A stretch of DNA of 64,000 nt, taken from positions 6,932-70,931 of the forward strand of contig JBJOII010000006.1 of assembly GCA_046047235.1 (NCBI GenBank), read 5' to 3'. Source of the stretch: JBMTVN01 sp046047235 (GTDB taxonomy: Bacteria; Verrucomicrobiota; Verrucomicrobiia; Limisphaerales; JAHDYP01). How positions within the stretch are numbered: position 1 is the first letter of the stretch; the number at the start of each line of letters is the position of its first letter. Of this stretch, positions 25,123 through 33,957 are shown piece after piece. The translations under genes were made by a program, and so were the position numbers. A model generated the notes under the pieces. That model did not search any database. It was not told the DNA's origin and saw only the letters and a program-made list of their open reading frames with translations.

Positions 25123-26982
25123 TTAGTCCTTGGTCAGTTCGAAGGTATCGAAGAGGCGGCCCTCGAGATCGTAGGCTTTGAACTGAATGGTGCGGTCGTG
25201 GACAGCGGCCAGGCAGTAATGATGGCCGCGCTGCACATGGATCGTGAACCAGGAACGTTGCGGGGCGGCTTGTTCGAGGCCCCCGCCCCCGCCCCCGCTG
25301 ACCACGTAGCGCACCCCTTTCTTCTGGTTAATGTTCATCTGAAGGATGGGCCAGGTGCGTTCGTAGCTATGGATATGGCCGGCGAAGGAGATGTCGACGC
25401 CGTATTTCTCGTAGAGGGGGATGAGCTTTTGGGCGTCGGTATCTCCCCAGGTGTAGGTAGTTCCGGCGGGGCCTTTCCAGTGGTCGCCGTAGTCGTTCTC
25501 GTCGGAGCTGAAGCAGGGGTGATGGTGGGCGGTGAACTTCCAGGTGGCGGTAGATTTGGCGAGCTCACGTTCGAGCCAGCGGTATTGCTCGCTGTCGGGA
25601 CCGAGGTCCTTGTTGCTATCGATCATGAAGAACTGGGCGTTGCCGAACTTAAAGGTGTAGTAGTATTCCGGCTCGGGCATGGAGAAGTAGTCATAGTACC
25701 AGTGGGCGTTCTTCTCATGGTTGCCGATGACGGGAAACATGGGCACGTAGCTGAGGAGGTTTGCGCAGGGTTCGAATAGGTCGTAGACCCATTGTTGTTT
25801 GGCGTAGCCATCATCGACGACGTCTCCGACGTGGAGGATCATGTTTGGGCGGAGGGCGAAGAGGCCATCGGCGCAGCGTCGGGTGACTTCGGGGTTGCGT
25901 TGAGTATCGCCGAGGATACCGAAGGCCCAGGCTTGCTGATCGCCGGGGGCGGTTTGGAAGGAGGCGATTTCACTTTGGGCCATGTTGCCTTGGGCATCGG
26001 TGCAGGTGACGCGGTAGAAGTAGCGGGTGAAAGGTTTCAGGTCACTGATGCTGACTTCGCTGATGGCGGCTGGGGTGGTTGCGGCCACGCGGTTGGAGAG
26101 CGGTTTCACTTCGGCGTATTCGACGCTGATGACTGAGGGGGCGGTGGTTTCGGCCATGATGGTGATACCGGTGGCGCTGGCTTGTTGGAGGTAGGGTTTG
26201 ACCACGAACTGCAGCTCCTGGTTGATGGGGAGGCGATAGGTGAGGAGGCCGGCGTTGCGTTGGACGGTTTCCGCGATTTCGGTTTCGGCGGCGACCCGGG
26301 CGTAGGCTTTGACTTCGTGGAGAGCTCCTTCCATGGGGTGGAGTTCATTGTCATCGGCGAACGCGGCTACAGCGAGGCGTCCTCGTTCGGGATAAGTGAT
26401 ATCGCCCCACTGGTTGGTGCTGGTGGCGTCGAGTTTGCCGTCCACGTAGAGGCGCATTTCCTTGCCGTCATAGGTGCCTGCGACGTGGTGCCAGCGGCGT
26501 TTTTCCAGGGTTGTGCTGCTGCGGAGGTAAGTGAGGCCGCCGTTGGGGTCCCCTTCCCTTTTACCGGCGACCGCCCAGGAGAAGCGCATTCCATCATAGC
26601 CCAGCAGCCAGCCTTTCTCGTAGGCGCCGTTGTCCTGAATGAAACCGCAGAAACCTCCGTCATTGCGGGTATCTTCGAGCCACACCCAAGCCATCACCGT
26701 GCATTCGCGGGTTGGGAGGAGCGGCTGGGCGGCCTCGAGGGAGGGGGCTACTTCCAGCCAGTCTGTTCCGCCGTTGAAGACAAGGGCCCGGGCGGGGCCG
26801 AGATCCTTGAGTTGGGGTTGACCGTGCAGCTTGGCTTTGGCCTGGTGACTCATGTCGTCCCAATGGCCGTTTTCAGGGGGGTGTCCGCCGGTGGCGAAAT
26901 GGAACTTGAGGGCTTCTTCGATGCGATCCGGGTGAGCCTGCAGGGCGCAGCTCAGCAAAGAGAGTAGGAGTAGATGACGCAT
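25123..26982 (-). CDS. Secreted LamG-metallophosphoesterase (purple acid phosphatase-like)
   Basis: Protein of 619 residues with a signal peptide (MRHLLLLSLLSCALQA). Residues about 50-230 form a LamG/concanavalin-like domain (CTVMAWVWLED, RRWHHVAGTYDGKEMRLYVDG, EGALHEVKAYARV). An Fn3-like domain of the purple-acid-phosphatase N-terminal type follows. The C-terminal metallophosphoesterase carries GILGDTQ, HVGDVVDDG, VIGNHEKN, FTAHHHP and FAGHIHSYER, the five metal-binding blocks. It would hydrolyse phosphate esters or phosphodiesters outside the cytoplasm, perhaps for phosphate supply or on a sugar-bound substrate. Confidence 0.85.
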   Translation of the reverse strand: MRHLLLLSLLSCALQAHPDRIEEALKFHFATGGHPPENGHWDDMSHQAKAKLHGQPQLKDLGPARALVFNGGTDWLEVAPSLEAAQPLLPTRECTVMAWVWLEDTRNDGGFCGFIQDNGAYEKGWLLGYDGMRFSWAVAGKREGDPNGGLTYLRSSTTLEKRRWHHVAGTYDGKEMRLYVDGKLDATSTNQWGDITYPERGRLAVAAFADDNELHPMEGALHEVKAYARVAAETEIAETVQRNAGLLTYRLPINQELQFVVKPYLQQASATGITIMAETTAPSVISVEYAEVKPLSNRVAATTPAAISEVSISDLKPFTRYFYRVTCTDAQGNMAQSEIASFQTAPGDQQAWAFGILGDTQRNPEVTRRCADGLFALRPNMILHVGDVVDDGYAKQQWVYDLFEPCANLLSYVPMFPVIGNHEKNAHWYYDYFSMPEPEYYYTFKFGNAQFFMIDSNKDLGPDSEQYRWLERELAKSTATWKFTAHHHPCFSSDENDYGDHWKGPAGTTYTWGDTDAQKLIPLYEKYGVDISFAGHIHSYERTWPILQMNINQKKGVRYVVSGGGGGGLEQAAPQRSWFTIHVQRGHHYCLAAVHDRTIQFKAYDLEGRLFDTFELTKD

Positions 26983-27133
26983 AGTTCTGATTTAAGGGTG
27001 GATTGATTCACCTTGATGACGGGGAGGTCAAGACTATGTGTCGGCAGTGCCGTGGTTGGGCCTTTTTATGGGGACTGGAGCACTCGCACTCGAGTTGGAG
27101 CATGCCTTGGGGAGGTTCGAAGGCCCCGCTTGT

Positions 27134-28552
27134 CTAGTTGATGGTGCCGCGTTCCCTGGAGGAATCGGGGTTTGCAGGGGGATCCAGCAAGGCTTCGATC
27201 AGTGAAGTGAGCTGGTCTTTGGCGTGGGGGTCATCGGGCCGTTTGCGCAGACGGCGGAAGCATTTTTCGAGGGATTGGCGCTGGCTGGGACTGGGTGGAG
27301 GCAGGACGTCTTCAGGGCGTTCCGGCAAGTGAAATGCGGTGCGGACGGCGTGGTTACGGTGCGTGAGGAGATGGTGGTGGAGGCGTGCGCGGTTGAAGAG
27401 AATATGGGGCAGGTTGACGTTGGTGGAGGGGCCGGCGACGAGTGATTTTCCTCCGAGGGGCAGGTGTTTGATCCGGACCTTGACGAGGCGGTTTGCCGTC
27501 CACCATCCCACGGCCCCCCCTATCCCGGCGCCGACCAGGGCGCCGAGCAGGAGCGAAGCGCCGGCGAGGTGTGCATCGATGACGGCGCCTGCGGCGGCAC
27601 CTCCCATGGCTCCGGTGGCGGCGAGTTCTTTGCGACTGAGGCCGAAGATCAGCCAGGTTTTTTGGGAGAAGAGGTCGTTTTCCAGCCAGCTGAGTTCGGT
27701 TTCCTGCCGGTCGAGCCGGCGATGGCTGTAGAGCGCTTCGATTTCATCGCGGCAGCGTTGTTCCATGGTGCGCAGGTCACAGCGGAAGGTCTTTTCCAAC
27801 GCGCCCTGTTCGGGGGGTGGGAGTGGGGGGTCGGGAAGTTTGCGCTCTACTTTATGGGCCAGGATTTGGATGAGCGTTGAGGTGATGTGCTGGGCGGCGA
27901 GGCGTTGGCGGCGTTGGCGGTCGGCCTGGAGAATCTCGACAGCTTGATGGAGTGGTGTGCGCCAGTGTTCCCGCAGCTGTCCGAATGCCCGGAGGAGCTC
28001 GAGGTGTTTGCTGAACTCGGCCATCGAGGCATTAAAGACGCGGACCACCTTGAAGTATTGGCTGAGGGCCGCCTGCCAGGGTTCCACGTAATCGGGTGAA
28101 CCGATGGGGTTAATCAGCGCCAGACTGGGTTGTCCGGTCCAGCGCAGGATATCCATTTCAGGTTCGTATTCTTCTCCGTAGGGCACCGATCCGTCGACGA
28201 CGTAGAGGATGCCTGCTCCATCGATGATGGGTTGGAGGAGTTCGCATTCGTCGTGGAACTGGCCGGTTTGGCGGTGGGTTTCCACGAAGGCGCGAACGAC
28301 TTCGGGGTGCTGGTCGGCGGTGGTTTCGTGTTGTCGCATCCACTGGAGCGCGCGTCGGGCCCGCTGGAAGCCCGGGGTGTCGATGAGGGCGTAGAGTTCC
28401 CGCTCATCCACGCTCATGGGGTATCGTCGGCAGTGCTGTGTGGTGCCGGGTTCCGGGCTGATTCGCACCGAGTCATCCATGGCCAGCGTAGCGACAATGC
28501 TGGATTTGCCTTTGTTGGGGTGACCGACGACGGCGAATTGGGGAAGGCTCAT
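27134..28552 (-). CDS. Membrane-associated GTPase with DUF3482-like region
   Basis: Protein of 472 residues. An Era-like GTPase domain opens it: GHPNKGKSSI (P-loop), PGTTQHCRRY (switch I), DTPGFQ (switch II) and a possible guanine-specificity region near LALINPIGS. A helical region follows, then a Gly/Ala-rich hydrophobic hairpin (ATGAMGGAAAGAVID...GALVGAGIGGAVGWW) and a tail. I recognise this arrangement from the DUF3482 family. The start overlaps the stop of the DUF2868 gene by four bases (ATGA), so the products are translationally coupled. Function unknown; a membrane-remodelling or stress-linked GTPase is possible. Confidence 0.75.
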   Translation of the reverse strand: MSLPQFAVVGHPNKGKSSIVATLAMDDSVRISPEPGTTQHCRRYPMSVDERELYALIDTPGFQRARRALQWMRQHETTADQHPEVVRAFVETHRQTGQFHDECELLQPIIDGAGILYVVDGSVPYGEEYEPEMDILRWTGQPSLALINPIGSPDYVEPWQAALSQYFKVVRVFNASMAEFSKHLELLRAFGQLREHWRTPLHQAVEILQADRQRRQRLAAQHITSTLIQILAHKVERKLPDPPLPPPEQGALEKTFRCDLRTMEQRCRDEIEALYSHRRLDRQETELSWLENDLFSQKTWLIFGLSRKELAATGAMGGAAAGAVIDAHLAGASLLLGALVGAGIGGAVGWWTANRLVKVRIKHLPLGGKSLVAGPSTNVNLPHILFNRARLHHHLLTHRNHAVRTAFHLPERPEDVLPPPSPSQRQSLEKCFRRLRKRPDDPHAKDQLTSLIEALLDPPANPDSSRERGTIN

Positions 28553-30204
28553 GAGTGTGGTCCTCCGGGCCAGGGGCGGAGAGCGAGGTCATGATCACGG
28601 AGAGAGGCGATTTGCTTTCGCCACGCTTCGAGGTGGTGCTCAACGGGGGGGGCTGGCTGGTTGTCGGTTGGGGTCCAGCCCACGGGACAGACCACGATCA
28701 GGCGGCCATGCCCGGTGGCCGTCCGGAGTTCGCGAAGGAAGTCGATCAACTCGAGAACGGGAGGTTCCCAGCTTTTCACGAACACGGCGATGCCGATGGT
28801 AGCTGGCAGTTTTGCGGCGGATTCGATGACTTCGGAGTCGATTTCGACAGAGAGTCGTCCGCCTGCGTGCAGGGTCATTGCCGCATGGGCGAACCAGTGA
28901 TCCTTCAGGTGGGTTGCGAGGGTGGTGTCGGGCAGGTCTAGTCCGCCCCAGTTCACAGTGAGGAACTCTCCGCAACTGATTCGCGAGGGGGCGGTGCCGG
29001 CCGGAGGGCTGGGGTTATTGTCAGGGGGATCGGGATCCGGCTCCCTGGCTTGGGTAGAAACGGTGTGGCTGCTGAGCCGGTCCCAGACCACGGCGCTGCC
29101 GGGGAGGTGGACGAGGGCTTTGCGGACGGTGGTATGGAGCCGGTAACGGGCGAGTGCGAGCAGCAGGAGTCTGGGGGCGAGGCCATAGGTCAGGATGCAG
29201 GCGACGATAAAGGGCCACCATTCTCCCCATCTTTCCGGGGAGACCGACGCATCGGGGCCGGTCTGGCGATACAGTTGGGTTTGCCGGATGAGGTCTTCAG
29301 AGGGGACGGCGGCTGGCAGCCAGCTACTCCAGGGGGTGCTGAGCCATTGGGTTACGTTGTAGATTTGGCGGGGCTCGGTTTGGAGGGTGGTGCTCCAGCT
29401 GAATGCGAGGTCGGAGAAGGTCACCAGGTAGAGTGCAGTCGCGAGGCCGCCGGCGAAGAAGGCGGTGGCAAAAAACTGAGTGGCATGGATGGCGAGCCAC
29501 TTGATGCAAGAGGCCAGGTGAGGTTGCCTCAGGACATCCCAGGGGGCTGAGGACTGCATGGCCTTTTGCGCAGGGGCGGGCGCCAGGCGCAGGAGGAATC
29601 GGCTCCAGTGTCCGGGTGAAAGCCAGAGCAGCCAGGTTTGAATGTGGCGCAATGGGGGTATGCGCGAGGACAGCCGGGGGGGCAGCAGCAGGATGCTGAG
29701 GAGGGCGAGCAGCATCAGCTGAAGGCCTACGAACACGGCGAGCACGCTCACGACGTTTACGGGGACGGAACCGTCGTAGGCGAAGACGGTTCTGGCGGAG
29801 GCCCATCCGACCATCAAGCCAAGCAGAGCGAGCAACAGGGATTGGAGTTGTAGAAAGCGGCAGAATTGTTCTCCGGGCAAGGGGTGGCCGGTTTGGCGCA
29901 AGCGGTCCAGCCAGAGGCGCAGGCCATGGTCGGGCCCCCTGTGGTTCAATCGCTCGAGGTGCGGGAGGGCCCGGTCACGTCGTTGGAGCTGGATTTCGGG
30001 TTTGGAGGAGTCGGAATGAACCTGTGCGAGCAGGTCGATGAGGTCGCGGAGCGAGTCGTGGAAGCCGGTTTTGCTCACGGAGGTGCTGTGCCGCGGGGTG
30101 GTTTTTTCCCTTTTGGATGATTCGTGCACGGTGAGCGGGGATCGGCGGGGTGTCTTGACCACCGAGCGCGGTGCCGGTAAGAGCCGGCGGATGCGCGGGA
30201 TCAT
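28549..30204 (-). CDS. DUF2868-like multi-pass membrane protein, partner of the GTPase
   Basis: Protein of 551 residues. After a charged N-terminus, membrane segments appear at about residues 118-136 (LLALLGLMVGWASARTVF), 148-170, 243-262 and a later pair near FIVACILTYGLAPRLLLLALA. A soluble C-terminal domain (about 390-551) has a Rossmann-like series of strands (IGIAVFVKSWEPPVLELIDF, GRLIVVCPVG). The content and pairing fit DUF2868, which in Proteobacteria also precedes a DUF3482 GTPase. Both are uncharacterised as far as I know. This gene is upstream of the GTPase and overlaps it by four bases. Confidence 0.7.
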   Translation of the reverse strand: MIPRIRRLLPAPRSVVKTPRRSPLTVHESSKREKTTPRHSTSVSKTGFHDSLRDLIDLLAQVHSDSSKPEIQLQRRDRALPHLERLNHRGPDHGLRLWLDRLRQTGHPLPGEQFCRFLQLQSLLLALLGLMVGWASARTVFAYDGSVPVNVVSVLAVFVGLQLMLLALLSILLLPPRLSSRIPPLRHIQTWLLWLSPGHWSRFLLRLAPAPAQKAMQSSAPWDVLRQPHLASCIKWLAIHATQFFATAFFAGGLATALYLVTFSDLAFSWSTTLQTEPRQIYNVTQWLSTPWSSWLPAAVPSEDLIRQTQLYRQTGPDASVSPERWGEWWPFIVACILTYGLAPRLLLLALARYRLHTTVRKALVHLPGSAVVWDRLSSHTVSTQAREPDPDPPDNNPSPPAGTAPSRISCGEFLTVNWGGLDLPDTTLATHLKDHWFAHAAMTLHAGGRLSVEIDSEVIESAAKLPATIGIAVFVKSWEPPVLELIDFLRELRTATGHGRLIVVCPVGWTPTDNQPAPPVEHHLEAWRKQIASLRDHDLALRPWPGGPHS

Positions 30205-30356
30205 GGAGCTCAGGATGAGTTGCGGACAAGTCGAAATACGGGGCTGGCCGGTTTGCTGAGGATCATAAAACGAGCGGTTCGGGCACGAAGTGCGCTTTAC
30301 AAGCCATGGTTGGATCTGGAGAATGCTCGGCCATTACTGGATTAGAAAGACGTAAG

Positions 30357-31571
30357 GTGACTGAGACACAACGCAGGCGCATTCTATTCGTAGACGACGA
30401 GCCGCCGGTTCTGAACCTTCTTCAGACTCTGATACGCCATGCTCAGCCGGATTGGGATTCGGCGTTCACGGACCGAGGGGCTAAGGCGCTGCAAATGATG
30501 GAGCAGGCTCCCTTTGATGCCGTGGTCACGGACATGCGGATGCCGGAGATGAACGGGGCTGAACTGCTGGAGCAGGTTCGTGACCGGTATCCAAGGACGG
30601 CGAGGCTGGTGTTATCGGGCTATGCGGACCAGCCGTTGAGCGCGCGGGCCCTGGGTGCGGCACATCAGTATCTTTCCAAGCCGTTTACGTTGGCTGGTTT
30701 GCAGGGAACCTTGAACCGGCTTTTTGATGTGCGGCGTTATCTGGGCGATCTCCGGCTTCAGGAAGCGATTGGTGGGCTGCATGCGTTGCCTGCAGGCCCC
30801 ACCTTACACGGGCGCTTTGAGCAGGACATCGCCTCGCCCTCAGCCACGGGAGATATCCTGAGTGCATCGGTGGCGCAGGACGTGGCATTGACGGCTAAAT
30901 TCCTGCAGATTGTGCACTCGGCGTTTTTCGGTCCGCCTCGCGGGGTGACTCTGGCGAAGGACTGCGTGAGGGGGTTGGGCATGGGGTTGATTCGTAGTCT
31001 GGCGCTGGGCAACCAGCTTTCGCTTCCTCCGCTGGGGCAGGAGCTGGGCGGGGTCTCGTTGGATGCGGTTTCGCGCCATGGTGTGGCGACCGGGCTAAGG
31101 GCGACCCGGATTATGGCTCTGGAGCGGGCTGTGCCTGATGCGGTCAAGTTGGCCTTTACCGGCGGGGTGCTGCATGGGGTTGGCCGTTTGGTGTTGGCCT
31201 CGCTGTTTCCGGAGGCCTACGCGAGAGCCATGGCGCGGGCGCGGGCTGGTGAGGTCAAGTTGTTGCAGGCGGAGCAACAGGAGTGCGGGACCTCCCATGC
31301 GGAGGCGGGCGCTTATCTGCTGGGCCTATGGGGCTTGCCCGAGTCCCTGGTGTCTCTTGTCGCGCACGTGCATCAACCGGGCAGAATCCGGGCAAGTTCA
31401 ATTTCGGTGACAGCGTTGGCTGCGGTCCATGTTGCCAGTCGGTTAGAGGTCGCGGCTTCTGACGTTCCGCTCGCTGCGACGGAGCCTTTGGACGAGGGGT
31501 ATCTGCAGAGTCTCAGGGTGGACAGCGCCCGGCTGACTTCCTGGAAGGAAGCCACGCGCGAGTTTGCCTGA
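30357..31571 (+). CDS. Response regulator with C-terminal HDOD domain
   Basis: Protein of 404 residues from the GTG at 30357, which places the receiver domain at the N-terminus; an upstream ATG at 30306 would add 17 residues that look non-coding. The receiver has ILFVDDEPP (acidic pair), VVTDMRMPEM (phospho-acceptor Asp) and YLSKPFT (conserved Lys). The HDOD domain covers about residues 145-340 (AQDVALTAKFLQIVHSAFFG, GLGMGLIRSLALGNQ). HDOD proteins are usually linked to signalling and stress regulation, often with c-di-GMP. No histidine kinase gene is adjacent. Confidence 0.88.
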   Translation: MTETQRRRILFVDDEPPVLNLLQTLIRHAQPDWDSAFTDRGAKALQMMEQAPFDAVVTDMRMPEMNGAELLEQVRDRYPRTARLVLSGYADQPLSARALGAAHQYLSKPFTLAGLQGTLNRLFDVRRYLGDLRLQEAIGGLHALPAGPTLHGRFEQDIASPSATGDILSASVAQDVALTAKFLQIVHSAFFGPPRGVTLAKDCVRGLGMGLIRSLALGNQLSLPPLGQELGGVSLDAVSRHGVATGLRATRIMALERAVPDAVKLAFTGGVLHGVGRLVLASLFPEAYARAMARARAGEVKLLQAEQQECGTSHAEAGAYLLGLWGLPESLVSLVAHVHQPGRIRASSISVTALAAVHVASRLEVAASDVPLAATEPLDEGYLQSLRVDSARLTSWKEATREFA

Positions 31572-31691
31572 TAGAGTGAGGTTCCCGGGTGCGCGGTCCG
31601 GGGAGATCCCCGTTGGGTTGGTTTGTCGGGTTGGGGTTTTGGGGGGTGAGGCACAGAATGTGCTCTAGGTTTCGCCGCAGTGACTTGCGAA

Positions 31692-32921
31692 ATGCTATAC
31701 GCCGTAGATTCAAGGTGGTTGGGTGGGTTGTTCCTGAGGTTTCTCCAGATTATCAGCTGGTTTGCCGGCGGGCGTTACCTGGTAGGCGCCGGTGTTGTAA
31801 TGCTGCTGAGCCTGATTCCGGCTCAAGCACAGGACAGTCGGGTGCTGACCTGGGTTGCGAGCTTGGACACAGCAGGGAACGCCAACGGTGTCGCCGTGCA
31901 GGATACGATTCTCTACGTGGCGGACGAGGCCAGAGGGTTGGCGACGATCGATGTATCTGATGTTGCACAACCCAAGGAGCTGGGCCGGGTGGAACTTGCG
32001 GGACCGGTATTGGATGTAGCCGTGGCTGGGGACTACGCCTGGCTGGCGACTTACGATGGTGGGCTTGCTGTGGTGGACGTGACTGACCCTGTGGTTCCTG
32101 TTGTTTTGAGCGAGAGCGTCCTGACGGGATGGACCTTGCAAGCGACAGTTGCGGCTGGGATGGCGTGCATGGCATCTGAGGATGCGGGGTTGCAGTTGGT
32201 CAACGTGAACCAACCGGAGGCGCCGGTTTTTCTTGGTTTCACTGGATTCGAGATTCAGGACTACGCGTATGCAAGCGTGTTGCGTGGGACGATGGCCCTG
32301 GGAGCATTTGGCAAGGGCGGGCTGCGCATGTATGACGTTTCGACCCCGTCCGCGCCGTTGATGGTGGGTCAGCTGTCGTTACGCGGCACGAGTCGGGATG
32401 TGGTCTGGGAGGGTGATACGGCGTTTGTGGCCAGTGATCAATTCGGGTTGCAGGTGGTGGACTGCAGTGACCCGACCGTTCCGACGGTCTTATCGGATTT
32501 CGCTTCGCCGGGTCGAGTCTTTGCCGTGGCAGTCGAGGACGGCATTGCCTATCTGGCGAAGTACAATTCCGGTGTGCAGGCGGTGAATGTTGGGAATCCT
32601 GAGGCTCCCGTGGATGGAGGATTTCTGGCCACCTCTGGGAGCTGTCTGGATTTATGTGTTGATCAGGGGGTGGTGTATGTAGCGGACGGGAGGGATGGGA
32701 TTACGATCATGCGGTATACGGTTCCCCCGCCTCCGCCCGGGATGGTGCTGGTACGGGAGGGCGATGAATGGTATATCCGTTGGGATCCCTTGAGCGGGGC
32801 GAAGTTGTATCGGTCTGTAGAGCTGGGGAATGATGGTTGGGTGGAAGTTCCGGTTCCGCAAAAGCCCGGGGAGCACCGGATTCGTCCCAGTGAGGCCAAG
32901 GGCTTTTTCCAGCTTCACTGA
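31692..32921 (+). CDS. Secreted LVIVD seven-repeat beta-propeller protein
   Basis: Protein of 409 residues with a long N-terminal signal region ending near LIPAQAQ. The start is uncertain: an ATG at 31692 was chosen over a GTG at 31680, and neither has a clear ribosome site. Seven repeats of about 40 residues follow, each with a pattern like VAVAGDYAWLATYDGGLAVV plus DVTDPVVP, matching LVIVD repeats and predicting a seven-bladed propeller. After the propeller, a short proline segment leads to a C-terminal module (WYIRWDPLSGAKLYRSVEL, ending GFFQLH). Binding partners are unknown; likely a surface or periplasmic protein. Confidence 0.8.
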   Translation: MLYAVDSRWLGGLFLRFLQIISWFAGGRYLVGAGVVMLLSLIPAQAQDSRVLTWVASLDTAGNANGVAVQDTILYVADEARGLATIDVSDVAQPKELGRVELAGPVLDVAVAGDYAWLATYDGGLAVVDVTDPVVPVVLSESVLTGWTLQATVAAGMACMASEDAGLQLVNVNQPEAPVFLGFTGFEIQDYAYASVLRGTMALGAFGKGGLRMYDVSTPSAPLMVGQLSLRGTSRDVVWEGDTAFVASDQFGLQVVDCSDPTVPTVLSDFASPGRVFAVAVEDGIAYLAKYNSGVQAVNVGNPEAPVDGGFLATSGSCLDLCVDQGVVYVADGRDGITIMRYTVPPPPPGMVLVREGDEWYIRWDPLSGAKLYRSVELGNDGWVEVPVPQKPGEHRIRPSEAKGFFQLH

Positions 32922-32976
32922 GGGTGGATTTCACCAGTTGTTCTCCGGCCGCAATGTGACTACCTTTCCTCAAGGC

Positions 32977-33849
32977 ATGGCGCATCGATCCTCATACCGG
33001 AAGGCACATCAAACCACTGCCCGGCCCGGCTTTACGCTGATTGAGTTGCTGGTAGTGATTGCGATTATCGCGATCCTGGCCGCTCTTCTGCTTCCAGCTT
33101 TGAACAAAGCCAAGAGCAAGGCCCGCAGCGTGGCGTGTCTGAGCAATCTCAAGCAGCTGCAACTTTGCGCCCAGCTGTACAGCGGCGACTTTGGGGGGCA
33201 CCTGCCACCGAACAACTTCGTCTACGAGATTTCCAGTGGCGGACCGCTGGACAACGCTTTTGATGCCGCCATTACCTGGTGTGCGGGTAACACCCGACTG
33301 GACACCACCACTACGAACATCGAGACGGGGCTCCTGTTCCCGTACAACACCGCTACGGACATCTACCATTGCCCATCCGACATGTCGCGAGTTGATGGGC
33401 CGGACGGCACGCTTCTGCCGATGAAGCGGACCCGGAGCTACAACATGGGGCAGTCCATTAATGGTGTTCCGCTAACTCCTGAGGGCTACATCCTGCCGCC
33501 CAACTTTACGAAGGAGGACGACATGATCGAGCCCGCTCCGTCGGGTGTGTTTGTGTTTATCGATGTGCACGAGGATGACATCACAGACTCCCATTTTGGT
33601 ATTCCGCCTCCGGGGTGGTATCCAATTCTGCTTGCTCAGGAGACTTGGTGGAATCTACCGGCTGACCGGCATGAGCAGGGTGCGAACCTGTCCTTTGCCG
33701 ATGGGCATGTGGAGCGTTGGAAGTGGCAAAATCCAAAGGAATACACCCAGCTGGCGCAGGAAGTGAATTGGGAGCGTGAGGAGCGGGACTTTCGTCGGTT
33801 ACAGGAAGCGGTCAAGCCGGAGGACCGGTTTTGGTGGAACCGCCGGTAG
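32977..33849 (+). CDS. Type II pseudopilin-like protein, H-X9-DG type
   Basis: Protein of 290 residues. The ATG at 32977 gives a short basic leader, then GFTLIELLVVIAIIAILA, the prepilin peptidase site (cleavage after Gly, before Phe) and class III transmembrane helix. The C-terminal HEQGANLSFADGHV is the H-x9-DG motif of PVC-group pseudopilins, which occur in many paralogous copies per genome and are probably secretion or surface structures. A second copy lies at 43823-44566. Extending the frame further upstream (to 32830) would overlap the previous gene and has no signal. Confidence 0.85.
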   Translation: MAHRSSYRKAHQTTARPGFTLIELLVVIAIIAILAALLLPALNKAKSKARSVACLSNLKQLQLCAQLYSGDFGGHLPPNNFVYEISSGGPLDNAFDAAITWCAGNTRLDTTTTNIETGLLFPYNTATDIYHCPSDMSRVDGPDGTLLPMKRTRSYNMGQSINGVPLTPEGYILPPNFTKEDDMIEPAPSGVFVFIDVHEDDITDSHFGIPPPGWYPILLAQETWWNLPADRHEQGANLSFADGHVERWKWQNPKEYTQLAQEVNWEREERDFRRLQEAVKPEDRFWWNRR

Positions 33850-33957
33850 GGTCCATTCAGGAGTCTTGGGGCGGTCTCAGGTTCCCTCTCTGGCAAGTGT
33901 GCTCACTTCCCGCTTGCGCCGAGGGAGGTCTCCCTTATTCTTCACTGCCGCAACATT

